Assembly (NCBI RefSeq): GCF_023701945.1
Contig: NZ_JABAEF010000017.1
Coordinates: 62,001 to 126,000 of the forward strand
DNA: 64,000 nucleotides
DNA from: Rhizobium sp. CG5
Lineage (GTDB): Bacteria > Pseudomonadota > Alphaproteobacteria > Rhizobiales > Rhizobiaceae
Direction of reading: 5' to 3'
Part shown: in pieces, positions 46,884 through 55,845 of the stretch
Layout of the letters: every line of letters begins with the position of its first letter
Numbering within the stretch: the first letter of the stretch is position 1
Translations under genes and position numbers: made by a program
Notes under the pieces: generated by a model
What the model was told of the DNA's origin: nothing
The model's input: the letters and a program-made list of their open reading frames with translations, nothing else
The model's database searches: none

Positions 46884-48179
46884 ATGGAAATGAGCGTTAA
46901 GCAATTCGAGTATTCAGCGCCGGCGCGGCTCGACTCGCCCTACAGCACAGAGGCAGGCCGCAAGATTCGCGACAAAGCCAAAGCACTTGTGCCCTTGCTG
47001 CGTAAAAACGCCGGAGACGGAGAAAAGCTCGGTGCGCTCAATACAGAGAGCCTGAAAGCATTGAGCGACATCGGCGCATTCAAGCTGACCTTGCCGACCG
47101 ATTTCGGCGGATATGCGCTCGGAGCCCGCGATGTTGTCGAAATCGTTGCCGAGCTTGGTAGGGGCGATGGTGCAGCGGGCTGGATGGCATTTGTCGCGGG
47201 AGGCCTGCGCAACATCCTCGCCTTTCCGGATCGGGCGGTACAGGAGATCTTTGCCAATGGCGACGATTGGGTTGGCCCGCTGGCGGCCGGCGCCTCGGTC
47301 TTCGCCACGAAAGTAGGTTCCGCGCGCCGCGTGGATGGCGGCTGGATGGTCAGTGGCTCCTGGCATTTCGGCAGCGGCTGCAAGCATGCCAAATGGATCC
47401 TGGTCGGTGTCGAATACCAGAACAATTCGGGCATGGCTGGCCGAGCAATGACGATATTGAAGGCCGACCAGGTGGAAATCATCGACAATTGGCACGTCAT
47501 GGGGATGAAGGCGACCTCTTCCAATAGCTTGACAGTGCGCGAAGAACAGTTCGTTCCGGACCATCGCTTCATGGACATGGCGGAATTCCCGCCCAGAATG
47601 GACGAAACTCGTACGCGTTATCAGGGTTCCGCCAGCAAGTTCGACGGCCGCGGGCTGATGCTAGTGACCAATCTTACGCATTTGGCGATTGTCCTGGGCA
47701 TGGCGCGCGGTGTGCTGGAAACCTACATCGAAATGGCGAAAAAGCAGCAGCCTTTCAACCTGCCTTATCCTCGTGTCGCCGAGATGGCGTCGACCCAGAT
47801 TTGTGCGGCAAAGGCCTATGGCGCAATCAAGATAGTCGAAACAGCGGCCCTTAGCGCGGCTGATGTTCTCGACCGTCACGCACTTGAGGGACGCGATATC
47901 TCGGCCGAGCAAGAGCAGGCAATGATAATGGAGAGCGTCTACGCAGCCCACACACTTGACGGCGCCGTCGGTCAACTCCAGCTCAGCATCGGTTCGGCCA
48001 CCGCACATGAGAACAATGCCATCCAGCGATTTGTCCGCGATATCCGCGTGGCGATGCTGCATGGCGCGGTGAGGCTCGATCCTACAGCCGAAATCTTCGG
48101 ACGGCAGCTTATGGGCCTCCCCCCCTTCCCAATGTTTGCGGGAGGGTTGCCTGATCGAACGGCTCAGCCAGCGATCTGA
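46884..48179 (+). CDS. Flavin-dependent monooxygenase of the acyl-CoA-dehydrogenase fold (HsaA/HpaB-C2-like)
   Basis: A 431-residue protein of the acyl-CoA dehydrogenase superfamily, but with the aromatic-monooxygenase pattern: N-terminal RDKAKALVPLLRKNAGDGEKLG, GDGAAGWMAFVAGG, WHFGSGCKHAKWILVG and VMGMKATSSNSLTV. In these group D enzymes reduced flavin comes from a separate reductase, matching the gene upstream. It likely hydroxylates an aromatic substrate ortho to an existing hydroxyl, making a catechol for the extradiol dioxygenase at 52108. The substrate is unknown; the ring-hydroxylating role is inference from fold and neighbours. Confidence 0.85.
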   Translation: MEMSVKQFEYSAPARLDSPYSTEAGRKIRDKAKALVPLLRKNAGDGEKLGALNTESLKALSDIGAFKLTLPTDFGGYALGARDVVEIVAELGRGDGAAGWMAFVAGGLRNILAFPDRAVQEIFANGDDWVGPLAAGASVFATKVGSARRVDGGWMVSGSWHFGSGCKHAKWILVGVEYQNNSGMAGRAMTILKADQVEIIDNWHVMGMKATSSNSLTVREEQFVPDHRFMDMAEFPPRMDETRTRYQGSASKFDGRGLMLVTNLTHLAIVLGMARGVLETYIEMAKKQQPFNLPYPRVAEMASTQICAAKAYGAIKIVETAALSAADVLDRHALEGRDISAEQEQAMIMESVYAAHTLDGAVGQLQLSIGSATAHENNAIQRFVRDIRVAMLHGAVRLDPTAEIFGRQLMGLPPFPMFAGGLPDRTAQPAI

Positions 48180-48239
48180 CTGAGCCGGAAGCGTGCGGTT
48201 GGAGGCCGCGCGCCGTACTTACAAGAGGAGGAGGAAGCC

Positions 48240-49571
48240 TTGGAACAAGGAAAGAAGACGCGTGCCGTCGCCAATCCTGAGACCAACAGAGGATTCGAAT
48301 ACAGCGCCCATGCAGTGAAAGTGCTCGGTGCATTGTGGTTGATCGTACTGTTGGTCGTTGCGATACCGAGCATTGGCACAACTGTCATTAACGCTCGAAT
48401 GATCGACGACCTCAACATGGACCGAGCGGTGTTCGGTACGGGGTTTGGCATCTTCGTTATGATGATGGGCTTTCAGGGGCCCATCGTTGCTATGCTGGTC
48501 CGGAAATTCGGCTATCGTGCAACAGTCACCGCTGGATGTTTCGTGCTGTTTGCCGGTGCGCTTGCGATGGCAACCGTTGTTCAGACGGGATGGCAATATG
48601 CTCTCGCATTCGGATTGATGGTTGGGACAGGTGTCTGTGTTGCCGGGATGTTGCCCGCACAAACGGTCGTCACGAATTGGTTTCATGCGCGCCGTGCTCT
48701 GGCCGTATCAATCGTGTTCTCGGCTGTCGAGGTGGGCGGTTTTGTCCCCCCGCCTGCACTTGAAAAGCTCGTTGCCATGTCTGACGACAACTGGCGCGCA
48801 GCTTGGTGGGTGATTGCCGGGGCGGCGATCGTCGCCATGGTAACGGCCTATACCGCTTTGAATGAGCGCCATGTCGACCGGTTCATTGCGGAGAGCCCGA
48901 CCACGTTGCCGCTGCACGAGCGCGGCAAAGTGTTCAAGAGCACAACTCATTGGACACTCAGGGAAGCCGTTCGGACCAGGGCATACTGGCTGATCCTGAT
49001 CTACATGAGTATTGCTGGAGTAGCCTGGATCTTCCTCATGGCCCATGGCGCCGTGCACCTGCGGGACGTCGGATATTCGCCGGCTGAAGCCGCAAATGCC
49101 ATGGCGATCATTATCGTCGCGTCGTTTATCGGCAACATGACGGCCGGCCTCCTGGGAGACCACGTCTCACCTTCGATAATCGCGGCTGTGAGCATGGGTT
49201 TGATCGCTCTGGGCTTCTGCATGGTGGTCAAGCCGGAAGGGTTTACCGGAATCTTGCTGTACGCCCTTCCCGCAGGCATCGGATACGGAGCCTCGCAGGT
49301 CTGCCTGATGGCGCTTCTTGGCAACTACTTCGGCAAAGAATCCTTCTCGATCATCTTGGGTTCGATGATGCCGGTATCAACACTTTGTGCGGCAATCGGC
49401 GCCGGATCAGCAGGAGCCGTCTTTGATCGAACGGGAACATATGGAGGGGTGTTCCTGATCGTCACTGCGCTTTGCGTCATCGCATTGCTCGCCATCTTGG
49501 CTGCCTCGCCGCCGCACAGTCGCAGACCGAAGGAGGAGGAGCCATCGGTCAATCCAGTCGCAGCGGAGTGA
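48240..49571 (+). CDS. MFS transporter of the ring-cleavage cluster
   Basis: A 443-residue MFS protein with 12 membrane segments, of the monocarboxylate/oxalate-formate-antiporter-like type (GTGFGIFVMMMGFQGPIVAMLVRKFGYR, AGMLPAQTVVTNWFHARRALAVSIVFSAVEVGGF). It starts at a TTG behind a very strong AGAGGAGGAGGAA site. Likely imports the aromatic or acidic substrate across the inner membrane, after passage through the adjacent porin. Confidence 0.87.
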   Translation: MEQGKKTRAVANPETNRGFEYSAHAVKVLGALWLIVLLVVAIPSIGTTVINARMIDDLNMDRAVFGTGFGIFVMMMGFQGPIVAMLVRKFGYRATVTAGCFVLFAGALAMATVVQTGWQYALAFGLMVGTGVCVAGMLPAQTVVTNWFHARRALAVSIVFSAVEVGGFVPPPALEKLVAMSDDNWRAAWWVIAGAAIVAMVTAYTALNERHVDRFIAESPTTLPLHERGKVFKSTTHWTLREAVRTRAYWLILIYMSIAGVAWIFLMAHGAVHLRDVGYSPAEAANAMAIIIVASFIGNMTAGLLGDHVSPSIIAAVSMGLIALGFCMVVKPEGFTGILLYALPAGIGYGASQVCLMALLGNYFGKESFSIILGSMMPVSTLCAAIGAGSAGAVFDRTGTYGGVFLIVTALCVIALLAILAASPPHSRRPKEEEPSVNPVAAE

Positions 49572-49601
49572 ACAAATTCTATTCTTAGGGGGAGGACAAC
49601 A

Positions 49602-50978
49602 ATGCGAATTCTATACATCACCGTGCCGTTGATGCTGGGAACTGCCATTCCGGCGTCTGCTGCAGGCCCTGCCATCCTGTTGGAGGAAGAACCGCCTATC
49701 ATAGTCGGCCCTCCTGTGCCGACCTACTCTGGTCCGTTGGCAGACATTGGCAGATCGCTCCATGACAACGGAATTGATCTCCGCCTAGACTACCTCAACA
49801 TCTATCAGAACGCACCCACCTTTGGTTTCGCGGGTGGCTCGTCGGCCAACTATGGCATGTTCATCTTCGACGCTACCGGCTACCTGTCTCCTGATCTTCG
49901 CGTGAAGTTCACGGAGACGATCAACGCTCCATCCTACAATGTCGACGGCTATCTCTTTGACACGTCAAACGCCTTCTTTCCGGTACCGGTTGTCGACTCC
50001 GACACGGATCTCACACGCTTGACATTGGAGGCCGACTTTTTCGATGACCGCCTCCAAGTCGAGGCCGGCCGCATGGGACTGGCTCGCGACTTCATGACAA
50101 AGGGCTTTTGCGGTGGCCTTGGCTGCCTCAACTCGACGCAGGCGAACACTCTCAATGTGCCAGGCGAGTCGCTTGCCGTTTGGGGTGGTCGCGTCGCCTA
50201 CAAGCTAAAACCAGACACCACATTGGGCTTCGGCATCATCGAGGACAATCCCGACAATTGGCAAAACGGCAGTGGTTGGGATTGGCAAGCCGGGAGCAGC
50301 GAAGGCTATATCGCCATTGCCAATATCCGTCATGATGAGACATTCCGGGACAGCCTCAATCCGTTGCAATTTGAAGTCGGAGCCTATCATCGTTCCGCGC
50401 CCTATGAAGATGCTCTCTACAACGACGGTTGGGGGAATCCGACCTTCGGCGCGAGCCCAACGATCGTTACCCACGAGAATGGAACGACCGGTGTTTACGC
50501 TCAGGCGCGTAAGGTGATCTGGAGCAACCCTTCCGGCGGCATGATCCCGGAAAATCTGGCGATCTACGGCGGCATTTTTCACACCTTTGGCGAGGGCCAG
50601 GCTTATCCATGGGAGGCATACGCGGGTCTTGAATATTCGGGGTTCTGGGCAGAAAACCCGCTCGCGACGATCGGTGCTTCGGTTCATTACATCGGCCTCA
50701 GCGACGAACGAGCCCAATACGAGCGCAATGCCCGGCTGTTCTTCTCGGGACTTGATGAGGCGCAGCCGAAAGACACCTTCATGTTCGATGTGCACGCAAC
50801 CACTGGGGTGTTCGACATCGGCATTCTCGACGTGGGCGCCGCCTATCTCGTCAATCCCAACACGTCCGTTATGGCCGATTATTCAACCGGAAGGATGAAG
50901 GATGACTTCGTCTTTTACGCCGCACTGGCGTTCGACTTGAGCGGTGGCCTGGGCCTTTCGCCCCGCAGAGGTCCCTAA
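49602..50978 (+). CDS. OprB-like outer-membrane porin
   Basis: A 458-residue protein with signal peptide MRILYITVPLMLGTAIPASA, a Pro-rich linker, and an alternating beta-strand pattern with many aromatic residues and a C-terminal aromatic-free LGLSPRRGP end after FVFYAALAFDLSGG. Motifs such as GIDLRLDYLNIY, LQVEAGRMGLARDFM and AVWGGRVAYKLKPDTT are typical of carbohydrate-selective porins OprB. It probably lets the pathway substrate through the outer membrane. A strong GGGGGAGG ribosome site precedes it. Confidence 0.83.
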   Translation: MRILYITVPLMLGTAIPASAAGPAILLEEEPPIIVGPPVPTYSGPLADIGRSLHDNGIDLRLDYLNIYQNAPTFGFAGGSSANYGMFIFDATGYLSPDLRVKFTETINAPSYNVDGYLFDTSNAFFPVPVVDSDTDLTRLTLEADFFDDRLQVEAGRMGLARDFMTKGFCGGLGCLNSTQANTLNVPGESLAVWGGRVAYKLKPDTTLGFGIIEDNPDNWQNGSGWDWQAGSSEGYIAIANIRHDETFRDSLNPLQFEVGAYHRSAPYEDALYNDGWGNPTFGASPTIVTHENGTTGVYAQARKVIWSNPSGGMIPENLAIYGGIFHTFGEGQAYPWEAYAGLEYSGFWAENPLATIGASVHYIGLSDERAQYERNARLFFSGLDEAQPKDTFMFDVHATTGVFDIGILDVGAAYLVNPNTSVMADYSTGRMKDDFVFYAALAFDLSGGLGLSPRRGP

Positions 50979-51014
50979 GCAATTTTGTCCCACAGCAAGC
51001 AGGAGAACTCAGTA

Positions 51015-51428
51015 ATGCATGCCACTGAAAGCCGTGTTCGGCTTGAACGAAACAAGCACCTGGTCCGGGAATTCTACCGTCGTGTTTTCGACGGCCAGAA
51101 CGCGGAAGCCGTCAAGGACTTCGTCACCGAAGATTACAAGCAGCACAACAGCCATATTCCAAGCGGCCGGCAAGGCTTGGAGGGGTTCGTTCGGTCGGTG
51201 TTCCCGAACGGGCCGGTTCCCGAGCCGAGCGAGATGCGCATTCCCCCGTCCTTGATCGTGGCCGAGGGCGACATGGTCGTGGTGGCAGCGTCCCTGCCCC
51301 AGCCCGATCCCGATAATCCCGGGACCACATACGATTACTTTATCTTCGATGCCTACCGCATCCGGGATGATCGGTTGTCCGAACATTGGAGCGGTGTGAA
51401 CAAGATTGCTCCGCCGAAACACGCTTGA
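51015..51428 (+). CDS. SnoaL/NTF2-like small protein
   Basis: A 137-residue protein of the SnoaL/NTF2-like fold: NKHLVREFYRRVFDGQNAEAVKDFVTEDYKQHNSHI and the C-terminal FIFDAYRIRDDRLSEHWSGV. Such proteins act as cyclases, isomerases or hydrolases of small cyclic substrates in a cavity. The ATG at 51015 follows AGGAGA. In this operon it may isomerise or hydrolyse a lactone or enone formed after ring opening; this is speculative. Confidence 0.8.
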   Translation: MHATESRVRLERNKHLVREFYRRVFDGQNAEAVKDFVTEDYKQHNSHIPSGRQGLEGFVRSVFPNGPVPEPSEMRIPPSLIVAEGDMVVVAASLPQPDPDNPGTTYDYFIFDAYRIRDDRLSEHWSGVNKIAPPKHA

Positions 51429-51505
51429 CGACGTCGCTTAGGTCTCGCCTGATCCAGGCAAGGCACGAGCGAACGTCCACCCACCATCACTTGGAGATCC
51501 ATTAC

Positions 51506-52096
51506 ATGAAACTTTATCACGCGCCCGGCGCCTGCTCTAACGCATCCCGCATTGTCCTTGAGGAAGCCGGCATTGCCGTCGAGCCGGTGGAAGTCAACTT
51601 GAGGGACAAGACGCTTCCTGACGGGACAAGTTTTCTAAACATCACTCCCAAGGGCCAGGTCCCGGCACTTGTTCTCGACGATGGCCAGGTGCTGACCGAA
51701 GGGGCGGTCATCATGCAATATATCGCCGACCAGGCGCCTGCATCCGGATTGCTGCCAGCACCTGGCAACATGGCGCGCTACCGCGTGCTGGAATGGACCA
51801 ATTACATCGCCACCGAACTGCACAAGACCTTCTCACCGCTGAACCGGCCGAACACGCCGCCGGAGTTTCGGGAGATCACGAGGACCGCGCTGCTGCCGCG
51901 GGTTTTCGGGGTGCTGAATGACCGTCTGGCCGTCAGCGAATATCTTGCCGGCGACACTTTCTCGATCGCGGACGCCTACGCGTTTGTCGTTCTCGGCTGG
52001 ACGAAGCGGCAGGACATTGACCTGTCCGCCTGGCCAAATATCCAAACCTATCTCACACGGGTTGAAGACCGCCCTTCGGTCAAAGCGGCACTGTAG
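51506..52096 (+). CDS. Glutathione S-transferase (beta-class-like)
   Basis: A 196-residue GST: N-terminal thioredoxin-like domain MKLYHAPGACSNASRIVLEEAG with the beta-class Cys near residue 10, TPKGQVPALVLDDGQVLTEGAVIMQYI (glutathione binding), and a helical C-terminal domain. The ATG at 51506 is preferred since the upstream in-frame start overlaps the SnoaL gene. In ring-cleavage operons GSTs can isomerise maleyl-type products or detoxify reactive quinones; which applies here is unknown. Confidence 0.88.
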   Translation: MKLYHAPGACSNASRIVLEEAGIAVEPVEVNLRDKTLPDGTSFLNITPKGQVPALVLDDGQVLTEGAVIMQYIADQAPASGLLPAPGNMARYRVLEWTNYIATELHKTFSPLNRPNTPPEFREITRTALLPRVFGVLNDRLAVSEYLAGDTFSIADAYAFVVLGWTKRQDIDLSAWPNIQTYLTRVEDRPSVKAAL

Positions 52097-52107
52097 AGAG
52101 GATAATC

Positions 52108-53007
52108 ATGACTTATCTCATTCGACAAATGGGCCACGTAATTATCTCGTCGCCCGATCCCCTGGGCGCGGCAAAGGATCTTTGCGAGGTTGTGGGATTA
52201 CGGATCACCGAAGTTGACGGCGACACCGTATATCTCACCAGCAATGACCGCCATCACGAAGTGACTTACATCAAAGGCGACGGTAAGGCCATCGCTTGTG
52301 GACTTGAGGCCGTGAGTGCGTCCGCGGTCGATGAGGTCTATCGCCGCGCAAAATCGGACGGGCTGGAGATCCTGTCGGACAGGCCCCTCGGCAAGCATTA
52401 CGAGCGCGCCGTGCGTCTGGTCGCTCCTGGCGGCACCATTTTCGAAGTCCATACACCGATCGCCCGAAACCAGCCGCGACATTACAGCTATTCGGCTCCC
52501 GGTGCCCGTCCCCGACGGATCGAGCACATCAATTCCTTCGCGCCGGACACCGCCGCCTTTGGCGAGTTCTGCCAAAAGGGCTTGGGCATGAAGCTGTCGG
52601 ACATGACGGAGGACGGCGCGCTGCGATGGTACCGGGCAGAAGACGGTTATCACCACACAATCGCGATGGGACCGGGCGAAAGCGGGCTGCATCACTACGC
52701 CTTCGATCTGCATTCGCTTCAGGATCTGCAGACGATTGCCGACAATCTCGCCGAGAAGGACCGGGCTTTGGTTTGGGGACCGGGCCGCCACGGTGCGGGC
52801 GGGAACATCTTTACCTACTACGCCGACCCCCATGGCTGCCTGGTGGAAAACTCGATCGAACTCGATCGTATCGACAACGATGCCACCTATGAACCACGTA
52901 GCTGGGACATTTCGGAAGGGTTGGCGGGTCGTTGGCTGAACCTTTGGGGTACGCCGCCGACCGCCTCCTTCCTGCGTCCCGGCATCCCTTTCGATGTCAC
53001 GGCCTAG
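52108..53007 (+). CDS. Extradiol ring-cleavage dioxygenase of the VOC (type I) family
   Basis: A 299-residue two-domain VOC protein. The C-terminal domain has the Fe(II) triad: His140 in RRIEHINSF, His195/196 in GLHHYAFDL and Glu247 in GCLVENSIEL, plus the active-site YADPHG. The N-terminal domain has lost the equivalent ligands, as in catechol 2,3-dioxygenases. Expected to cleave a catechol made by the monooxygenase into a muconic-semialdehyde-type product. It follows the GST by 11 bases. Confidence 0.87.
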   Translation: MTYLIRQMGHVIISSPDPLGAAKDLCEVVGLRITEVDGDTVYLTSNDRHHEVTYIKGDGKAIACGLEAVSASAVDEVYRRAKSDGLEILSDRPLGKHYERAVRLVAPGGTIFEVHTPIARNQPRHYSYSAPGARPRRIEHINSFAPDTAAFGEFCQKGLGMKLSDMTEDGALRWYRAEDGYHHTIAMGPGESGLHHYAFDLHSLQDLQTIADNLAEKDRALVWGPGRHGAGGNIFTYYADPHGCLVENSIELDRIDNDATYEPRSWDISEGLAGRWLNLWGTPPTASFLRPGIPFDVTA

Positions 53008-53057
53008 GCCGAAGGGTACCTGACACAAAGCGTTCCCAAACAGGAAATATCTGAAAG

Positions 53058-53948
53058 ATGAGTATCAAGCTGAACCGCGATTTTCGCTACCGGATGCCGG
53101 TTTCGTTCGGACCGGCACCCGGGCCGCGCCAAAAGCCCGGCGGTGGCATGTGGAAGCCGGAGGAGACCGGCCGGATGAATGCCGAATGGATGGCGATCAC
53201 CTATCGCACCGATCCGAAAAAACTCGAAGCACTGCTTGCGCCGGGCATGGAGCTGCGCGGCGATCCGCTGGTCACCGTGTCCTGTGCCTGGTTCAAGAAC
53301 CTCTACTGGCTGGCTGGGCGCGGCTACGGCATCGTGGTCGTCGATTTCCCGGTGACCTATCGCGGCAGGACGGAGACGCTGGAAGGCACATACTGCCCGG
53401 TGCTGTGGGAAGGTGCGCCCGACGCCATCATGACCGGCCGCGACGAGCTGGGCTTTCCAAAAATGTTCGCCGACATCCCGGAAATCGAACACGACAAGGA
53501 GCGAGGCACCGCCGCCTGCTCGGCCTCCTGGATGGGGTTCAAATTCTTCGACATCGCACTCACGGATCTGGTCGACGCCGGCAATGAGCCGGCCCTTCCC
53601 GGGGCGGATAACGGTCCAGCGATGTATTATAAATACGTGCCCCGCACAAGCATCGGCGGGTGCGAGGGCCCCGACGTGGCCTATGTCACCACCGCCGCGG
53701 CGCCGGCTGGAGCAGGCGGCAGGGTCGGCAACATCAATTTCGACGGCTTCGACTTCAAGCGCTGGTCCGCCAAAGGCACAGTGGCATGGCACCGGGCCAC
53801 GTTCGAGCAATTGCCGCTCAGCGCGCATGTCGTTAACGGCATGGCCGATCTCGATATTCTTGAAATCACCAAGGTGCAGATGGTCGCCTTCTCAGGTCCC
53901 GGGATCGCGGTCTCGGTCAACTCCATGCGCGCAGTGGATCCAGCTTAA
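53058..53948 (+). CDS. Acetoacetate-decarboxylase-like protein
   Basis: A 296-residue ADC-family protein. The lysine that forms the Schiff base in ADC lies in ELGFPKMF (Lys135); the second lysine that follows it in the classical enzyme is Met here. Other family segments: APGMELRGDPLVTVS, VVVDFPVTYRG and YYKYVPRTSIGG. Members outside acetone fermenters catalyse retro-aldol, hydratase or decarboxylase steps on 2- and 3-oxo acids. It may act on the beta- or oxo-acid produced after ring cleavage; the reaction is inferred, not known. Confidence 0.83.
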   Translation: MSIKLNRDFRYRMPVSFGPAPGPRQKPGGGMWKPEETGRMNAEWMAITYRTDPKKLEALLAPGMELRGDPLVTVSCAWFKNLYWLAGRGYGIVVVDFPVTYRGRTETLEGTYCPVLWEGAPDAIMTGRDELGFPKMFADIPEIEHDKERGTAACSASWMGFKFFDIALTDLVDAGNEPALPGADNGPAMYYKYVPRTSIGGCEGPDVAYVTTAAAPAGAGGRVGNINFDGFDFKRWSAKGTVAWHRATFEQLPLSAHVVNGMADLDILEITKVQMVAFSGPGIAVSVNSMRAVDPA

Positions 53949-53965
53949 ACTAGGAAGTATACATC

Positions 53966-54817
53966 ATGAAGTTGGCAAGGTTCACGATTGACGGCACCAT
54001 CCGTCTGGGAAAGCTCGAGAACGAACAGGTCATCGATTTGACCGGCACCGCCCGGAACTGCGGTGATTCGATGCGGCTGCTCCTCGAAAGATATGAGGAG
54101 TTGCGTCCGGCATTGGAATCGGTTCAGGGGCCGTCCTTCCCGCTCACGGCCGTGCGACTGGAGGCTCCGATCGCCGATCCGCAGAAATTCCTGGCGATCG
54201 GCATGAACTACAAGGCCCATGCCGAAGAAGCGGCTGCCGCCGGCATCAAGATCCCTGAGAGCCAGTTGTGGTTCAACAAACAGGTCAGTTGCATCAATGG
54301 CCCTTACAGCGCCATCGTCGTGCCCAAAGCATCGACGATGGTCGACTACGAGGCCGAACTGGGCTTTGTCATCGGCAAGCGTTGCCGCCATGTAAGCAGC
54401 GATGCTGCCCGAACGGTGATCGCCGGTTATCTGGTGGCCAACGACGTAACCGCCCGGGACTGGCAGTTCCGCTCGCCGACCTATACGCTGGGCAAATCAT
54501 TCGATACCCACGGCCCGCTTGGCCCGTGGATCACCACGGATGATGAAGTGGAGGACCCGCATGATCTGACGCTCACCCTTTCGCTGAACGGACAAGAGCG
54601 GCAGCGAACATCGACCGGCGACATGATCTACAATATCTACGAGCAGATCGCATACCTATCGACGGTCATGACATTAGAACCAGGAGACGTCATCATCACC
54701 GGCACGCCATCCAACGTGGGGATTGCAACGAAAACATTCATGAAGCCGGGCGACGTGGTGCGCGTCGAGGTCAACGGTCTGGGCGCGATCAAAAATCACT
54801 TTATCACGGAAGTCTGA
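53966..54817 (+). CDS. Fumarylacetoacetate hydrolase-family enzyme
   Basis: A 283-residue FAH-superfamily protein (2-hydroxyhepta-2,4-diene-1,7-dioate isomerase / acylpyruvase-like): IGMNYKAHAEEA, the metal Glu pair in MVDYEAELGFVIGK, AGYLVANDVTARDWQF (Asp), GPLGPWITT and the C-terminal GTPSNVGIAT. It hydrolyses or decarboxylates a vinylogous or acylpyruvate-type ring-cleavage product to central metabolites. Last gene of the operon; it converges with the siderophore esterase. No terminator hairpin was seen in the 129-base gap that follows. Confidence 0.88.
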   Translation: MKLARFTIDGTIRLGKLENEQVIDLTGTARNCGDSMRLLLERYEELRPALESVQGPSFPLTAVRLEAPIADPQKFLAIGMNYKAHAEEAAAAGIKIPESQLWFNKQVSCINGPYSAIVVPKASTMVDYEAELGFVIGKRCRHVSSDAARTVIAGYLVANDVTARDWQFRSPTYTLGKSFDTHGPLGPWITTDDEVEDPHDLTLTLSLNGQERQRTSTGDMIYNIYEQIAYLSTVMTLEPGDVIITGTPSNVGIATKTFMKPGDVVRVEVNGLGAIKNHFITEV

Positions 54818-54946
54818 TTGCCGTTCCACTGAATCGAGGTTGCGCCAGGTGGTTGCCGGCCCTGTCGCAAATTTTTGCGCTTAACGGTATATTGACTGTC
54901 GGAAGAGAAATTTCCGCTCCAGATGTTGTAGAGCGGATCGATGATT

Positions 54947-55831
54947 CTATCGCGGAAGCGCAAATCTCAAGGCCCCGCAAAGCGCTGCCGTTAGCGTGCT
55001 GGCATGATCTTCATTCATCTGGATCTCGAACCTGACGGCTGCCTTTGCACCCAGAACCTCCGCGATGTGGCGCGAAACCTCCTCGGCATTCTCGATCATC
55101 CGGCGTTTGCGGCGCAGCGCGCCGTAATCGTGCCCCGCCTGCAGCAGTCCTTGCCAGGGCGCCAGTTCCCGCTCCCATTCGCCGACCGTCGTGTACAGCC
55201 TCAAGGGGCGCTCGAGATCCCTGCCGGCGGTCTCCAGGGATTGTAGCATCGCCGGGCGATCCCACCATATCGACGGACTGACGGCGACGTAGCCGGAAAA
55301 AAGGCCGGGACACTGGCACAAAAGGTCGAGCACGAAATAGCCGGCCAGCGAGTGGCCGAGGACGACCTGCGCCGTCCTGTCGATATCGTAAAGGCCGGCG
55401 ACATGCGGCATCAGACTGTCGCCGAGAAAACGGATGAAATCCGCCTGTCCGCCGCAGGCAGGCAGATGCCTGTCCTTCAAGGCGTCGTCAGCCGGCGGCC
55501 CGCGTGTGAAATCGAAATGGCGGCGGTCTGCATGGTAGTCGCCGATGCCGGGATAGCCGATGCCGATGACGATCGACGGCCGCACCCCGGTTGCAGAAGG
55601 TCGCCGCGACAGCCGCCGGACCGTCTCGGCTACCAACAGGAAATCGGCGTTCGCATCCAGCACGTAGAATACCGGAAAACCTTCCGGCGGTGGCGGCGTG
55701 GCCGGCACATATTCGAAAATGTCGTAGCACTGCGCTGGGTCCTTGCCTTCCAGGCGATAGCGCCGGCATCCGGCAACATCGATCGACTCCGATACGATGT
55801 TCTCCTGTCTGTCAGCGGCATTGTTCAGCAT
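54947..55831 (-). CDS. Siderophore esterase (IroE/BesA-like alpha/beta hydrolase)
   Basis: A 294-residue hydrolase of the COG2819 group: FYVLDANADFLLVAETVRRLS, VIGIGYPGIGDYH, the nucleophile elbow VVLGHSLAGYFVLDLL (Ser) and the C-terminal MNEDHASTL (His). Members cleave the serine trilactone of enterobactin-type siderophores to release iron. Last gene of the siderophore operon, 14 bases after entA. The absence of a signal peptide suggests cytoplasmic action. Confidence 0.85.
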   Translation of the reverse strand: MLNNAADRQENIVSESIDVAGCRRYRLEGKDPAQCYDIFEYVPATPPPPEGFPVFYVLDANADFLLVAETVRRLSRRPSATGVRPSIVIGIGYPGIGDYHADRRHFDFTRGPPADDALKDRHLPACGGQADFIRFLGDSLMPHVAGLYDIDRTAQVVLGHSLAGYFVLDLLCQCPGLFSGYVAVSPSIWWDRPAMLQSLETAGRDLERPLRLYTTVGEWERELAPWQGLLQAGHDYGALRRKRRMIENAEEVSRHIAEVLGAKAAVRFEIQMNEDHASTLTAALCGALRFALPR

Positions 55832-55845
55832 GATTATCTTCCTTC

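Noticed and set aside
46884-54817. Assignment of the ring-cleavage operon to indole-acetate (iac) or 4-hydroxyphenylacetate (hpa) degradation
   Set aside because: It shares a MarR regulator, an ACAD-like monooxygenase and a flavin reductase with iac, and a two-component monooxygenase with hpa, but lacks the Rieske oxygenase, amidase and HpaD-HpaI-type genes of those routes.
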